DNA from: Chryseobacterium sp. Leaf405
GTDB lineage: Bacteria > Bacteroidota > Bacteroidia > Flavobacteriales > Weeksellaceae
Direction: 5' to 3'
NCBI RefSeq assembly: GCF_001425355.1
Contig: NZ_LMQN01000005.1
Coordinates: 30,222 to 94,221 of the forward strand
DNA length: 64,000 nt
Within the stretch, counting starts at the first letter, position 1; each line of letters opens with the position of its first letter. The notes below the pieces were generated by a model. The model saw only the letters and a list, made by a program, of their open reading frames with translations, ran no database searches and was not told the origin of the DNA. Both the position numbers and the translations under genes were made by a program. Below, piece after piece: positions 7,143-16,294 of the stretch.

Positions 7143-8498
7143 ATGTTCAAAAAAATATTAATTGCCAATCGTGGCGAGATTGCAATGCGTATCTTACGTA
7201 CTTGTAAAGAAATGGGAATCAAAACTGTTGCGGTATACTCTACTGCCGACAAAGACAGTCTTCACGTAAGATTTGCCGATGAAGCTGTTTGTATTGGTCC
7301 TGCAATGAGTAAAGACTCATATTTAAAAATTCCTAATATCATTGCTGCTGCAGAAATTACAAATGCAGACGCTATTCACCCAGGTTACGGTTTCTTATCT
7401 GAAAACGCTAACTTTTCAAGAATCTGCGAAAAGAACGGTATCAAATTTATCGGTGCTTCTCCTGAGCAAATTGAAAAAATGGGAGACAAAGCAAACGCTA
7501 AAGCGACCATGAAAGCTGCAGGAGTGCCTTGTGTACCTGGTTCTGACGGTTTGATCGAATCTTACGAACATGCTTTAAAGATTGCAGAAGAAACAGGGTA
7601 TCCTGTTATGATTAAAGCGACTGCCGGTGGTGGTGGTAAAGGAATGAGAGCTGTTTGGAAAGCTGAAGACCTTAAAGATCACTGGGAATCTGCAATTCAA
7701 GAAGCTGTGGCTGCATTCGGAAACGGAGGTATGTACATGGAAAAACTGATTGAAGAGCCTAGACATATCGAAATTCAGGTTGCTGGTGACCAATTTGGTA
7801 AAGCTTGTCACCTTTCTGAAAGAGATTGTTCAGTTCAAAGAAGAAATCAGAAATTAACGGAAGAAACTCCTTCTCCGTTTATGACGGACGAGCTTCGTGA
7901 GAAAATGGGTGAAGCTGCTGTAAAAGCTGCCGAATTTATCTCTTATGAAGGTGTTGGAACGATCGAATTTTTGGTAGACAAACACAGAAATTTCTATTTC
8001 ATGGAAATGAATACGAGAATTCAGGTTGAACACCCTATTACTGAACAGGTTATTGATTATGACTTGATCAGAGAGCAAATTCTTTTAGCTGCAGGAACTC
8101 CAATTTCAGGAATCAATTATTATCCTAAATTACATTCAATCGAGTGTAGAATTAATGCGGAAGATCCTTACGCAGATTTCAGACCATCTCCAGGGAAAAT
8201 CACCGGATTAAACATTCCCGGAGGACACGGAATCAGAGTAGATACTCACGTTTATTCTGGATATACCATTCCTTCAAACTATGACTCAATGATTGCTAAA
8301 TTGATCACAACGGCTCAAACCCGTGAAGAAGCAATTGCAAAAATGAGAAGAGCATTGGAAGAATTCTATATTGAGGGTGTAAAAACTACTATTCCTTTCC
8401 ACAGACAACTGATGGATAATGAAGATTATCTTGCAGGAAACTATACAACAAAATTCATGGAAGATTTTGTTATGGATAGAAAATATGATAATCACTAA
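7143..8498 (+). CDS. accC: Acetyl-CoA carboxylase biotin carboxylase subunit
   Basis: AccC carboxylates the biotin on AccB using ATP and bicarbonate. The 451-residue protein has the biotin-carboxylase N-terminal domain ([26 protein letters not shown]) and an ATP-grasp domain with the glycine loop [10 protein letters not shown] at about 161-170. It also has the catalytic-region motifs CSVQRRNQK and [15 protein letters not shown], and a C-terminal domain with FRPSPGKI and [16 protein letters not shown]. The length is that of a stand-alone biotin carboxylase. It forms an operon with accB and ends at a strong terminator. Confidence 0.96.
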   Translation: MFKKILIANRGEIAMRILRTCKEMGIKTVAVYSTADKDSLHVRFADEAVCIGPAMSKDSYLKIPNIIAAAEITNADAIHPGYGFLSENANFSRICEKNGIKFIGASPEQIEKMGDKANAKATMKAAGVPCVPGSDGLIESYEHALKIAEETGYPVMIKATAGGGGKGMRAVWKAEDLKDHWESAIQEAVAAFGNGGMYMEKLIEEPRHIEIQVAGDQFGKACHLSERDCSVQRRNQKLTEETPSPFMTDELREKMGEAAVKAAEFISYEGVGTIEFLVDKHRNFYFMEMNTRIQVEHPITEQVIDYDLIREQILLAAGTPISGINYYPKLHSIECRINAEDPYADFRPSPGKITGLNIPGGHGIRVDTHVYSGYTIPSNYDSMIAKLITTAQTREEAIAKMRRALEEFYIEGVKTTIPFHRQLMDNEDYLAGNYTTKFMEDFVMDRKYDNH

Positions 8499-8520
8499 GA
8501 TTATTTAAAAATAGATTTCA

Positions 8521-8549
8521 AACCGTCTCATTTCGAGACGGTTTTTTTA
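8521..8549 (+). terminator. Terminator of accB-accC
   Basis: AACCGTCTC (8521-8529) and GAGACGGTT (8535-8543) form a perfect 9-bp stem with a 5-base loop, followed by T7. Confidence 0.85.
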
Positions 8550-8659
8550 TGCCTTCAAATTAAAAATCACCTTTTCGGGTGATTGCGGAACTCTCATCCT
8601 TATACTAACTTTGATACAAACCTCTTATCAAACATTTATAAACCTAAAAACTGTTACTC

Positions 8660-9139
8660 ATGAAAAACTTAACTTTAATTCTATTTTGCCTGCTGGCAAA
8701 TCTATTTTTTGGTCAGAAAAAATTTGACGATGAAAAGCTTATGGCTGTTCAGGATATTTTTTACAACTCTACGAAGAAAAATATCAATAATTTTATGACG
8801 GGTAAAGGCTATACTGTAGGAGAAGTCGAAAAAGGAGAAGGAGAAGATGGTGATGCTCATAGCTTCAAATCAGAATTCACCCGCGTACAAGTACAATATA
8901 ATACAGATGGATCAAACGCCGGGGTGGTAATGTTATATGCAGGAGCAATAAACAATGCTTTTATCGAGATGAAAATTAAAGACGCTGGATATACTTTTGT
9001 TGAACATGAAAATGTAATTGACGGTGTGGATTTTAAAAGAAAGCAATGGTCTAAAAAAGGTGAAAAATATTCTTTTATAACCTATGCTGATGATACAGAC
9101 AAAGTGGGATTTCTTGCCTTTGGAAAATTTCAGGAATAA
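8660..9139 (+). CDS. Secreted or periplasmic protein of unknown function
   Basis: I do not recognise this 159-residue protein. It has a clear signal peptide (MKNLTLILFCLLANLFFG, cleavage before Q) and no C-terminal T9SS sorting domain. The mature part alternates charged and hydrophobic residues, with one GEGEDGD acidic cluster near residue 60 and no cysteines. The C-terminal half reads like a beta-rich small domain. It stands alone between two terminators. Periplasmic location is the simplest inference because no lipobox is present. Confidence 0.6.
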   Translation: MKNLTLILFCLLANLFFGQKKFDDEKLMAVQDIFYNSTKKNINNFMTGKGYTVGEVEKGEGEDGDAHSFKSEFTRVQVQYNTDGSNAGVVMLYAGAINNAFIEMKIKDAGYTFVEHENVIDGVDFKRKQWSKKGEKYSFITYADDTDKVGFLAFGKFQE

Positions 9140-9165
9140 AGAAATTACCTCATTAAAAAATTCAG

Positions 9166-9194
9166 AATCTCACAATTTCTTCGGTTGTGAGATT
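9166..9194 (+). terminator. Hairpin after the 8.7-kb orphan gene
   Basis: AATCTCACAA (9166-9175) pairs perfectly with TTGTGAGATT (9185-9194) around 9 bases. The downstream sequence is TATTATTTAT rather than a pure T-run. Confidence 0.55.
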
Positions 9195-9220
9195 TATTAT
9201 TTATATACCAAACAAAAAAT

Positions 9221-9730
9221 ATGGAAATGAAAAATACAGAAAGGTTTGTGCTAATTATCTTAATGTTAGGATTTTGGAATTTCAGTTTTGCTCAGGAAAA
9301 AGAAATTTTGAAAATTTTAAACCGTGAATTGAAAAGAGAAGTAAAAAGCCAATTTAAATCATCAAACTTTAATGGAGATACAATTAAAATTATTGAAGGA
9401 TTTTCTATTACCAAAGATAAAATATTGACTTTTACAATTAGAAAAACAAGTCCGTATTTCAATGGTTACCAAATTATCAAACAACAAGTTCCGTTGAATA
9501 AAATAAAAAAAATTGGAAAAGACATCCAAATCATTTTGGAGACAGAAAAAAACGCAGTCGAGACACATTTTACAACATTCGATGAAAACCCAAAAGAACA
9601 AATCATCCATGAAAGTCTATTTTTCCTGTACTTTTCCAGCAAAAAAGAAAACGACGATCTTGGAATCGAATTGCAGGAAGCTTTTCGGAAAGCAGGTTAT
9701 GAAGTTCAAAAAGGAAATTGGTATGATTGA
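9221..9730 (+). CDS. Unrecognised exported protein
   Basis: This is a 169-residue product with an N-terminal signal peptide ending ...FWNFSFAQ at about residue 25. Two ATGs are possible, at 9221 and 9227; the second gives the more usual MKNTERF start. The mature chain is lysine-rich (KILNRELKREVKSQFKSSN) and rich in beta-forming segments such as KILTFTIRKTSPYFNGYQI. There is no lipobox, sorting domain or cysteine pair. Its stop lies 16 bases before the leucine-rich-repeat gene, so the two may be cotranscribed. No function can be assigned. Confidence 0.55.
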   Translation: MEMKNTERFVLIILMLGFWNFSFAQEKEILKILNRELKREVKSQFKSSNFNGDTIKIIEGFSITKDKILTFTIRKTSPYFNGYQIIKQQVPLNKIKKIGKDIQIILETEKNAVETHFTTFDENPKEQIIHESLFFLYFSSKKENDDLGIELQEAFRKAGYEVQKGNWYD

Positions 9731-9746
9731 TTTTAATTACTAAAAA

Positions 9747-10265
9747 ATGAAACTAAAAGGCAAAGAAAAAAATTTCTGGTGGGATTTTGCCAGAATTAAA
9801 GACTCAAAAAATATTCCGAATGAAATTTCGGGATTTTCAAGTATTGATTCTGTTGATGATGATGAATATTTCGCTGCACTTTTCGACAGAGTAAAAATCA
9901 TCCATTCTATTTATTTTAAAGAAACCAAAATTACTGATGAAACGGTTCGTATGATTTCCAACATTCAACAATTGACAAGTCTGACTTTAATGAAACATCG
10001 CGACATTACAACAAAAAGCCTTCCTTATCTCAACAAATTAACTGATCTGGAATATCTCGACATCTGGAAAACAGAAATTACCATAAAAGATATTCATCAC
10101 TTAAACCAGCTTCAAAATTTAAAAGAATTATATGTCGCTTCTTTGGGCTACGAATTTAGCAGCCATTCTCAAATGGAAAAAGATCTTATTTTAGAGGAAG
10201 TCATTACTTTAGAAACGATTTTACCCAATTGCAAAATTTATGTAGATCATCATCTTTATCATTAA
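9747..10265 (+). CDS. Small leucine-rich-repeat protein
   Basis: This 172-residue protein has no signal peptide. After an N-terminal stretch with KNFWWDFARI and an acidic SVDDDEYF segment come about three leucine-rich repeats: IQQLTSLTLMKHRDI, LTDLEYLDIWKTEI and LQNLKELYVAS, spaced about 23 residues apart. These suggest a solenoid binding surface. Bacterial proteins of this size and type are often interaction or immunity-like proteins, but no toxin gene is visible here. It directly follows the exported orphan at 9.2 kb, and about 200 bases of AT-rich spacer separate it from rocD. Confidence 0.6.
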   Translation: MKLKGKEKNFWWDFARIKDSKNIPNEISGFSSIDSVDDDEYFAALFDRVKIIHSIYFKETKITDETVRMISNIQQLTSLTLMKHRDITTKSLPYLNKLTDLEYLDIWKTEITIKDIHHLNQLQNLKELYVASLGYEFSSHSQMEKDLILEEVITLETILPNCKIYVDHHLYH

Positions 10266-10441
10266 TTTTTATAGTTGATAAATTTATTCTCATTTATAAT
10301 TCTTTGTGGAAAGATATTATAACTGCAACGCAATATTAATATCGATAATATTCTTAAATACTGAGATTTTAACCTTAAAATGAACTTAAATTAAGCTATT
10401 CTACAGTGTCTTTTCTGTTTATTCATCTCATTAATAATGTT

Positions 10442-10449
10442 TACATTTG
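10442..10449 (+). promoter_or_regulatory. -7 box of rocD promoter
   Basis: TACATTTG matches TAnnTTTG and ends 16 bases before the rocD ATG. No clear TTG lies at the -33 position. Confidence 0.5.
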
Positions 10450-10465
10450 CAGCAAACGTAAATTT

Positions 10466-11713
10466 ATGTCAACAGAAACAGCAAAAAATTCTCAATATTT
10501 TATTGACCTTGAAGATAAACACGGCGCTCACAACTACCACCCTCTTCCTGTCGTTTTAGACAAAGGAGAAGGCGTTTTCGTTTGGGACGTGGAAGGCAAA
10601 AAATATTATGATTTTCTTTCAGCGTATTCTGCTGTTAACCAAGGACATTCTCACCCAAAAATTGTTGATGCTTTAGTAAAACAGGCTAAAAAATTAGCTT
10701 TAACATCAAGAGCATTTTACAACTCGAACTTAGGAGAATACGAACAAAAAATCACAACCCTTTTTGGTTTTGATAAAGTGTTACCAATGAATTCCGGAGC
10801 TGAAGCTGTAGAAACTGCAGTAAAATTAGCCCGAAAATGGAGTTATGAAATAAAAGGTATTGCTGAAAATGCAGCAAAAATTATTGTTTGTGAAAATAAT
10901 TTCCACGGAAGAACAACAACAATTGTTTCTTTTTCTAACGATCCCGATGCTAACCAAAACTACGGACCTTTCACCCCAGGATTTATTAAAATTCCTTACA
11001 ATGACCTTTCAGCTTTAGAAGATATTTTGAAAAATGATGCAGAAAATATTGCTGCATTCTTGGTTGAACCGATTCAAGGTGAAGCTGGTGTTTACGTTCC
11101 TAATGATGGTTTCTTGAAGAGTGCATCTGAGCTTTGTAAAAAATACAATGTTCTTTTCATTGCTGATGAAGTTCAGACAGGAATTGCAAGAACAGGAAAA
11201 CTGATTGCCTGTCACCACGAAGATGTTCAGCCTGATATTTTAATCTTAGGAAAAGCACTTTCCGGAGGAATGTATCCTGTATCGGCTGTTTTAGCAGACA
11301 ATGAGATCATGAATGTGATTAAGCCCGGACAACACGGTTCTACTTTTGGTGGAAACCCAATTGCATGTGCTGTTGCCATTGCCGCATTAGATGTTGTTGA
11401 GGAAGAAAAACTTTCTGAAAGAGCTGAAGAACTAGGAAAATTATTCAGAAGCGAGATTGAGAAATTAATTGAAAAATCTGATCTCATTACAAAAGTAAGA
11501 GGAAAAGGATTGCTTAATGCTATCCTGATCAATGATACTCCTGAAAGTTCAACCGCTTGGAATCTTTGTTTACAATTAAAAGAAAACGGGCTTCTTGCAA
11601 AACCAACACATGGTAATATTATCCGATTGGCACCGCCATTGGTAATCACTGAAGAGCAATTGTTAGATTGTGTTAAAATCATCGAAAAAACTATTCTTGA
11701 TTATAAAAAATAA
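10466..11713 (+). CDS. rocD: Ornithine--oxo-acid transaminase
   Basis: This class III PLP aminotransferase converts ornithine to glutamate-5-semialdehyde, linking arginine degradation to proline and glutamate. The 415-residue form starts [20 protein letters not shown]; an upstream extension would include the promoter box and is rejected. Family signatures are [71 protein letters not shown] and the PLP lysine (about 263) in [20 protein letters not shown] is characteristic of ornithine aminotransferase rather than acetylornithine aminotransferase. No other arginine genes are adjacent. Confidence 0.93.
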   Translation: MSTETAKNSQYFIDLEDKHGAHNYHPLPVVLDKGEGVFVWDVEGKKYYDFLSAYSAVNQGHSHPKIVDALVKQAKKLALTSRAFYNSNLGEYEQKITTLFGFDKVLPMNSGAEAVETAVKLARKWSYEIKGIAENAAKIIVCENNFHGRTTTIVSFSNDPDANQNYGPFTPGFIKIPYNDLSALEDILKNDAENIAAFLVEPIQGEAGVYVPNDGFLKSASELCKKYNVLFIADEVQTGIARTGKLIACHHEDVQPDILILGKALSGGMYPVSAVLADNEIMNVIKPGQHGSTFGGNPIACAVAIAALDVVEEEKLSERAEELGKLFRSEIEKLIEKSDLITKVRGKGLLNAILINDTPESSTAWNLCLQLKENGLLAKPTHGNIIRLAPPLVITEEQLLDCVKIIEKTILDYKK

Positions 11714-11738
11714 AGTAATTCCTATCAAATTATAAAAA

Positions 11739-11767
11739 AATAGCACTCACAATCAGAGTGTTATTTT
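11739..11767 (+). terminator. Terminator of rocD
   Basis: AATAGCACTC (11739-11748) pairs with GAGTGTTATT (11756-11765), with one G-T wobble and a 7-base loop. A long T-run follows. Confidence 0.75.
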
Positions 11768-11845
11768 TTTATTACAAAATTAAGCAATCGATTGATTAAC
11801 TTTTTACGAAATTTGTCATCTAAGTTGTTTAATACGAAGTGAAAG

Positions 11846-12604
11846 ATGAAAGATCAGAAAATAAGCGCATTATTAATTGTCTTTAATGAAGAAAAAAATA
11901 TTGAGGAAGCATTAGAATCTGTAGAATTTGCAGACGAAATTATTGTACTTGATTCATTCAGTACCGATAAAACAGTGGAAATTATTAAAACCAAGTTTCC
12001 AAAAGTACAATTGTATCAAAATAAATTTGAAGACTTTACCAAACAGAGAAATTTGTGTATTTCGTATGCAAAAAATGAATGGATTTTATTTTTAGATGCT
12101 GATGAAAGGATAACACCCGAACTTAAAAAAGAGATACTGAAAGAAATTAAAAAGCCCGTAACTAAAAAAGCTTACTTTTTCAAGAGAAAATTCTTTTTTA
12201 TGGGCGAGCAGGTTAATTATTCCGGAACACAGAATGATAAAAACATTCGTCTCTTTAAAAAAGAAGTTGCCCATTATGACGAAAACAAACGTGTGCATGA
12301 AGGCTTAGCAAATGTAGAAAACCCAGGAACACTTCAAAACTATCTTTTACACTTCTCTTTCGACTCTTACGAAGCCTATTATACAAAAGTTATCCATTAT
12401 TCACGGCTTAAAGCAAAAGATCTTTACGAGAAAAAAACTCCTTACGGATTGATAAAACAACTATCTAAAAGCATCTTTAACTTTTTTAAAATGTATTTCC
12501 TTAAATTGGGTATTCTTGATGGTAAAAAAGGGATTATACTTTCCTATTTAAGTGCTCTCAGCTCATTTAAGACGTATGAATTTTTAAAGGAAGAGTATGC
12601 ATAA
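11846..12604 (+). CDS. Glycosyltransferase family 2 (LPS-core type)
   Basis: This is a 252-residue GT-A glycosyltransferase. The N-terminal nucleotide-sugar site includes ISALLIVFNEEKNIEEALES and IIVLDSFSTDKT, and the metal-binding DxD-like motif is FLDADERI at about 84. The pattern NEEKNI/ADEIIVLDSFSTD is that of the WaaE/KdtX-like group, which adds a sugar to the LPS inner core. The C-terminal third has basic and amphipathic helices that could sit on the membrane. It is the first gene of the polysaccharide locus and is related to the next gene. Confidence 0.8.
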   Translation: MKDQKISALLIVFNEEKNIEEALESVEFADEIIVLDSFSTDKTVEIIKTKFPKVQLYQNKFEDFTKQRNLCISYAKNEWILFLDADERITPELKKEILKEIKKPVTKKAYFFKRKFFFMGEQVNYSGTQNDKNIRLFKKEVAHYDENKRVHEGLANVENPGTLQNYLLHFSFDSYEAYYTKVIHYSRLKAKDLYEKKTPYGLIKQLSKSIFNFFKMYFLKLGILDGKKGIILSYLSALSSFKTYEFLKEEYA

Positions 12605-12645
12605 CGAATCTTATTTATTAGATATCAGATTCTAAAAATAAACTG

Positions 12646-12653
12646 TATTTTTG
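12646..12653 (+). promoter_or_regulatory. -7 box before the second GT2 gene
   Basis: TATTTTTG lies 20 bases upstream of the ATG at 12674, suggesting that this gene and its overlapping partner have their own promoter. Confidence 0.45.
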
Positions 12654-12673
12654 CAGCAGTAAGTCACCGTTTT

Positions 12674-13441
12674 ATGAAGCTTTCTGTAGCAATAATAACC
12701 TTTAACGAAGAAAGAATAATCGAAAAAAACCTGAATGCTGTTCAGAATTTGGCTGATGAGATTATTATTGTTGACAGTTTTTCAACGGACTGTACCGAGG
12801 AAATCTGCAAAAAATTCTCTAAAGTAAAATTCATTCAACATCAATTTGAAGGGTTCGGAAAACAGAAAAATTTTGCAATCACTGAATGTTCTGGCAATTG
12901 GATACTATTTTTGGATGCCGATGAAATTCCTGACGAAACTGCAAAAGTTTCCATAAAAAATATTGTTTCTCAAGAAAACTCTGAATTTTTAGTTTATAAT
13001 ATTCAATTCAATAATATTTTCCTTGGAAAATCTTTAAAATACGGAGGCTGGGGCAACATAAAAAGAGAAAGACTTTTCAAGAAAGGCTTTGGAAAATATT
13101 CTGAAGATATTGTTCATGAATGTTTTATCACTTCAGAAAAAGTGGGCAAACTTAACGGCAAACTTAATCATTATACCTACAAAGATATTTATCATCACAT
13201 TGAAAAATCAAACAAGTACACTTCAATGATGGCGGAGAAAATGTACAAAAATGGAAAAAGATCAACAATTTTTAAAATTCTGTTTAATCCTTTTTATCAA
13301 TTTATAAAATCTTACTTTATAAGATTAGGCTTTCTGGATGGTTTGGTAGGATATTACGCAGCAAGTACAGCAGCTTTCTACACCTTTCTTAAATATAAAA
13401 AGCTTCATGAGATCACCAATGTAACCAAATCATGTTCATAA
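12674..13441 (+). CDS. Glycosyltransferase family 2 (paralog of preceding gene)
   Basis: This 255-residue GT2 enzyme has the same plan as its upstream neighbour: AIITFNEERIIEKNL, IIIVDSFSTDCTE and FLDADEIPD (about 79-87), then GKQKNFAITE. The two share clear family-level similarity throughout, so they are an old tandem duplication. The substrate is unknown; LPS-core or capsule sugar addition at the inner membrane is inferred. The last 10 bases overlap the start of the deacetylase gene, implying cotranslation. Confidence 0.8.
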   Translation: MKLSVAIITFNEERIIEKNLNAVQNLADEIIIVDSFSTDCTEEICKKFSKVKFIQHQFEGFGKQKNFAITECSGNWILFLDADEIPDETAKVSIKNIVSQENSEFLVYNIQFNNIFLGKSLKYGGWGNIKRERLFKKGFGKYSEDIVHECFITSEKVGKLNGKLNHYTYKDIYHHIEKSNKYTSMMAEKMYKNGKRSTIFKILFNPFYQFIKSYFIRLGFLDGLVGYYAASTAAFYTFLKYKKLHEITNVTKSCS

Positions 13442-14175
13442 GTTTTTTTAAAAGAATATTCGGATTTTCAAAATCGGAAAGTATCCGCATTTTGATGTAT
13501 CACAGTGTTTATCCGAAAAGTATGGACATCCAGAATGTTCTTACCGTAACATCTGAAAATCTTGAAGAACAGCTAAAATACATTAAAAAAAAATACAATA
13601 CATTATTTTTCAAAGAGTTAGAAAATAATAAATCTTTGAAAAACAAACTTATTTTGACTTTTGATGATGGATATTATAACAATTTACAATATTTAATTCC
13701 GTTACTTGAAAAATACCAATTAAAAGCAACAATTTGTATTCCTACTGATTATATTCAAAAAAATGAAGGGAATACTGAGCGAAATTTTATGAGTTTCAAT
13801 GAAATAAAATCTTTGAATCCTGAGTTTGTTGAAATTGCCTTGCACAGTCATTTTCATAAAAATTATTCTCAATTAACATTGGCTGAAGCTGAAGCTGATA
13901 TCAGACAAAACATCGAAATTTTGGAGCAAAAACAAATCGATTTCACCAAAATATTGGTATATCCTTACGGTAAATTTCCAAAAGAAAATCAAAAGAAAAA
14001 GGAGTTCTTCAAAATTCTTGAAAGCTTAGGAATTATTGCCGCTTTAAGAATCGGAAACGCAGTAGAATCTTACCCCTGGAAAAACAAATTTGAGGTAAAA
14101 AGAATTGATATTAAAGGCGGTGACAGTTTTAAAATGTTTAAAATGAAACTGAAATTAGGGAAAATTAAACTTTAA
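13432..14175 (+). CDS. Polysaccharide deacetylase (NodB-like, CE4)
   Basis: This 247-residue protein has the NodB-fold motifs: TFDDG at about 76-80 (catalytic and metal Asp) and HSHFH at 138-142 (metal His residues). PYGKFPKEN follows as the motif 3 region. Such enzymes remove N- or O-acetyl groups from glycans; the substrate here is unknown but is probably the polysaccharide made by the surrounding transferases. There is no signal peptide, so it may act on cytoplasmic lipid-linked intermediates. It overlaps the upstream GT2 by 10 bases and the convergent GT4 by 4 bases at the 3' end. Confidence 0.8.
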   Translation: MFISFFKRIFGFSKSESIRILMYHSVYPKSMDIQNVLTVTSENLEEQLKYIKKKYNTLFFKELENNKSLKNKLILTFDDGYYNNLQYLIPLLEKYQLKATICIPTDYIQKNEGNTERNFMSFNEIKSLNPEFVEIALHSHFHKNYSQLTLAEAEADIRQNIEILEQKQIDFTKILVYPYGKFPKENQKKKEFFKILESLGIIAALRIGNAVESYPWKNKFEVKRIDIKGGDSFKMFKMKLKLGKIKL

Positions 14176-15251
14176 CTTAGAACTTTTTTGTATAGTTTTT
14201 CATAAGAATCTGCCATTTCTTTATACCCAAATTTCAATGCTCTTTCTTTTAACTTTTCAGCATATTGAATTGGATTTGAATTATAGGTTTCTATTCCTTC
14301 TTCATACACTTTCTGCATAGAATCTCCTTTGAAATCTTCAAAATAAAAAGCAAGCTCCCCTCCTATTTCCGGAAGACTTGTAAGTTTACTTAAAAATACC
14401 GGCTTTCCAAAATACATCGCTTCCACAGGCGGAATTCCAAACCCTTCGGCTAATGAAGGATGACAATAAGATTCACAATGTTGAAGCAGAAAATATTTCT
14501 TATTATTATCTATATTCTCAAGAATATGAACTCTGTTTTCCAGCCCTAGATATTTAACTTTTTGCAAAAATTTCTCTTTATATTCTGATTTGGCAGATGA
14601 CGTAACCAGAACAAGATCTCTGTCATTATTTGCGATTAATTCCAGCAAAACTTCCTGATTTTTCTTGGGGAAAAGCACTCCGATATTCAGAATATATTTT
14701 TTATCCAAAAACTCATATTTAACTTCAGAATTAAAAATAATTTTTTCAGGAAATAGTAATCCGTTATAGATAACTTCAATTTTTACATCCGCCTTTAAAG
14801 TAAAAAGATGTTTGTTTTTAAGGAAATCTTCCTTTACAAACTGCGAAATACAAACGATGGCATCAGACTTGCCTATATTTTTCTGCACCAATTTGGTGCT
14901 TTTTAAGATTTTTTTTTCCGAACTGTTATCGTGAAGAAAATTAAGATCATGAAGAGTGGTTATTTTTCTCTGATTTTTAGAAATCTTATGAAAATAATCT
15001 GATAATTGGTGTGTTGTATGAATTAATGAAAAAGAGAAGGTGTTGATTGATATTTTTTTTTGCCAGAAATTCCAGTTGATAATATTAAAATTTGAATTAG
15101 TAACCGGAATATTTTTCTTTGGACCGTACAGAGTATAGTCAAAATCATGATTTTTTTCGTCAAGTCCTTTTATAAGAGAAATACATACGTTGGCAATCCC
15201 AGATTTGGGATATTTTAATCTTTCAACATCAATAAGAATTTTCTTTTTCAT
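14172..15251 (-). CDS. Glycosyltransferase family 4
   Basis: This is a 359-residue GT-B enzyme. Its donor-binding C-terminal domain carries the retaining-GT4 signature SLAEGFGIPPVEAMYFGKPV at about 272-291, followed by SLPEIGGE. The motif NIGVLFPKKNQE precedes the nucleotide-sugar fold, and the N-terminal acceptor half includes TTLHDLNFLHD. Mannosyl-, glucosyl- and related transferases share this pattern, so the sugar is unknown. It reads against the neighbouring genes and overlaps the deacetylase gene by 4 bases tail to tail. Confidence 0.8.
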   Translation of the reverse strand: MKKKILIDVERLKYPKSGIANVCISLIKGLDEKNHDFDYTLYGPKKNIPVTNSNFNIINWNFWQKKISINTFSFSLIHTTHQLSDYFHKISKNQRKITTLHDLNFLHDNSSEKKILKSTKLVQKNIGKSDAIVCISQFVKEDFLKNKHLFTLKADVKIEVIYNGLLFPEKIIFNSEVKYEFLDKKYILNIGVLFPKKNQEVLLELIANNDRDLVLVTSSAKSEYKEKFLQKVKYLGLENRVHILENIDNNKKYFLLQHCESYCHPSLAEGFGIPPVEAMYFGKPVFLSKLTSLPEIGGELAFYFEDFKGDSMQKVYEEGIETYNSNPIQYAEKLKERALKFGYKEMADSYEKLYKKVLS

Positions 15252-15301
15252 GAAAAACAGTGGCTTTTCGCCAAAAATATAAATTTAAATACTAATTTCT
15301 T

Positions 15302-15309
15302 TATTTTTG
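15302..15309 (+). promoter_or_regulatory. -7 box at the head of the rightward glycosyltransferase operon
   Basis: TATTTTTG ends only 4 bases before the ATG at 15314. If it is used, transcription would start at or next to the start codon (leaderless mRNA). It could head the five-gene run to 20549. Confidence 0.4.
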
Positions 15310-15313
15310 TTGG

Positions 15314-16294
15314 ATGAAAATTTGTTTGATCAGCTTTGACTTTTGGCATTACGATGAACATATTGTTGAAAAACTTAATGAGAAGGGCATTCAGGCCTAT
15401 CATATCAATATCGGAGCTTTTACCCACAAAAATTTGGGTGCACGACTAAAAAATACTTTTAGTAAAATATTTTTGGGAACAAACCCAAAATTTCACAAGA
15501 GACAAAATTTCATTATAGAGTCTTTAGAAAAAATAGGAAAACAGGATCAGATTCTGGTAATAAATCCCGAAGAGATTGAAGAAAGAGTGCATGAAAAAAT
15601 AAGAGAATATACCGATAGAAATATTGCTTATTTATATGATAGTGTAGCCAGAAACCCTACAACTCATATTCTCCATTATTTCGACAAAGTTTTTTCTTTC
15701 GATGATGAAGATGTAAATACTTTTGGATTTGAAAAAATCACGAATTATAATTATCTTAAATATGTGCCTGCAGAAAGTCAAAAACCCAGACTTGATCTCT
15801 TTTATATCACTTCTTATGATAAGAGCAGGCTGGCTATATTAAATACCTTAGCAACAAAGCTTAAATCTTTAGGTGTAAAATTCAAAGCTACTATAGCAGG
15901 AAAAAAAGGGTGGAAAAACAAGGTAAAACAGATCGTTGACAAAACGAATGTTGATGTTTTAAGATTCAGGACTAAAAATATTCCTCATCATGAAGTGCAA
16001 AAATATTATAAGAACACCAAAGTAATTCTTGATCTGATGCGTGAGAACCAAACAGGTTTAAGTTTCAGAATTTTTGAGGCTATGGCTTTAGAGAAAAAAA
16101 TAATCGCTGATAATCCGAATATAATACATTACGATTTTTATAATCCAAATAATATTTTGATATTAGATGAAAATTACGATAATATCAAAAAAGATTTTTT
16201 CGAAACACCATATGAAAAACTTCCTAAGGACATTTATGATAAATATACTTTGGATAATTGGGTGAATACTGTTTTTAATTTGAATTTGGAATGA
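15314..16294 (+). CDS. CgeB-like glycosyltransferase-family protein, copy 1 of a duplicated pair
   Basis: This 326-residue protein is probably GT-B-like. The C-terminal part has TGLSFRIFEAMALEKKIIADN, the FE-based equivalent of the GT4 donor site, and YDFYNPNNILIL. Its C-terminal half aligns plainly with the gene two positions downstream (17260), for example KVILDL.., GLS.R.FE and YDFYN. It overlaps the next GT2 by 4 bases (ATGA). Exact activity and substrate are unknown. Base composition is strongly AT-rich relative to rocD or gltX. Confidence 0.65.
   Translation: MKICLISFDFWHYDEHIVEKLNEKGIQAYHINIGAFTHKNLGARLKNTFSKIFLGTNPKFHKRQNFIIESLEKIGKQDQILVINPEEIEERVHEKIREYTDRNIAYLYDSVARNPTTHILHYFDKVFSFDDEDVNTFGFEKITNYNYLKYVPAESQKPRLDLFYITSYDKSRLAILNTLATKLKSLGVKFKATIAGKKGWKNKVKQIVDKTNVDVLRFRTKNIPHHEVQKYYKNTKVILDLMRENQTGLSFRIFEAMALEKKIIADNPNIIHYDFYNPNNILILDENYDNIKKDFFETPYEKLPKDIYDKYTLDNWVNTVFNLNLE

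Noticed and set aside
9513..9743. Overlapping rightward frame across the end of the 9.2-kb gene
   Set aside because: It has no signal, motif or independent start. The main frame has a signal peptide and continuous coding character.
10332..10352. AT-only inverted repeat AATATTA/TAATATT upstream of rocD
   Set aside because: The stem is 7 A-T pairs, weak and expected by chance in this composition. No T-run or regulator context is present.
10406..10465. N-terminal extension of rocD
   Set aside because: It contains the TACATTTG promoter box and has no homology-like sequence.
11227..11682. Antisense open frame of 151 codons inside rocD
   Set aside because: It is opposite conserved rocD coding sequence, has no family resemblance and has no promoter.
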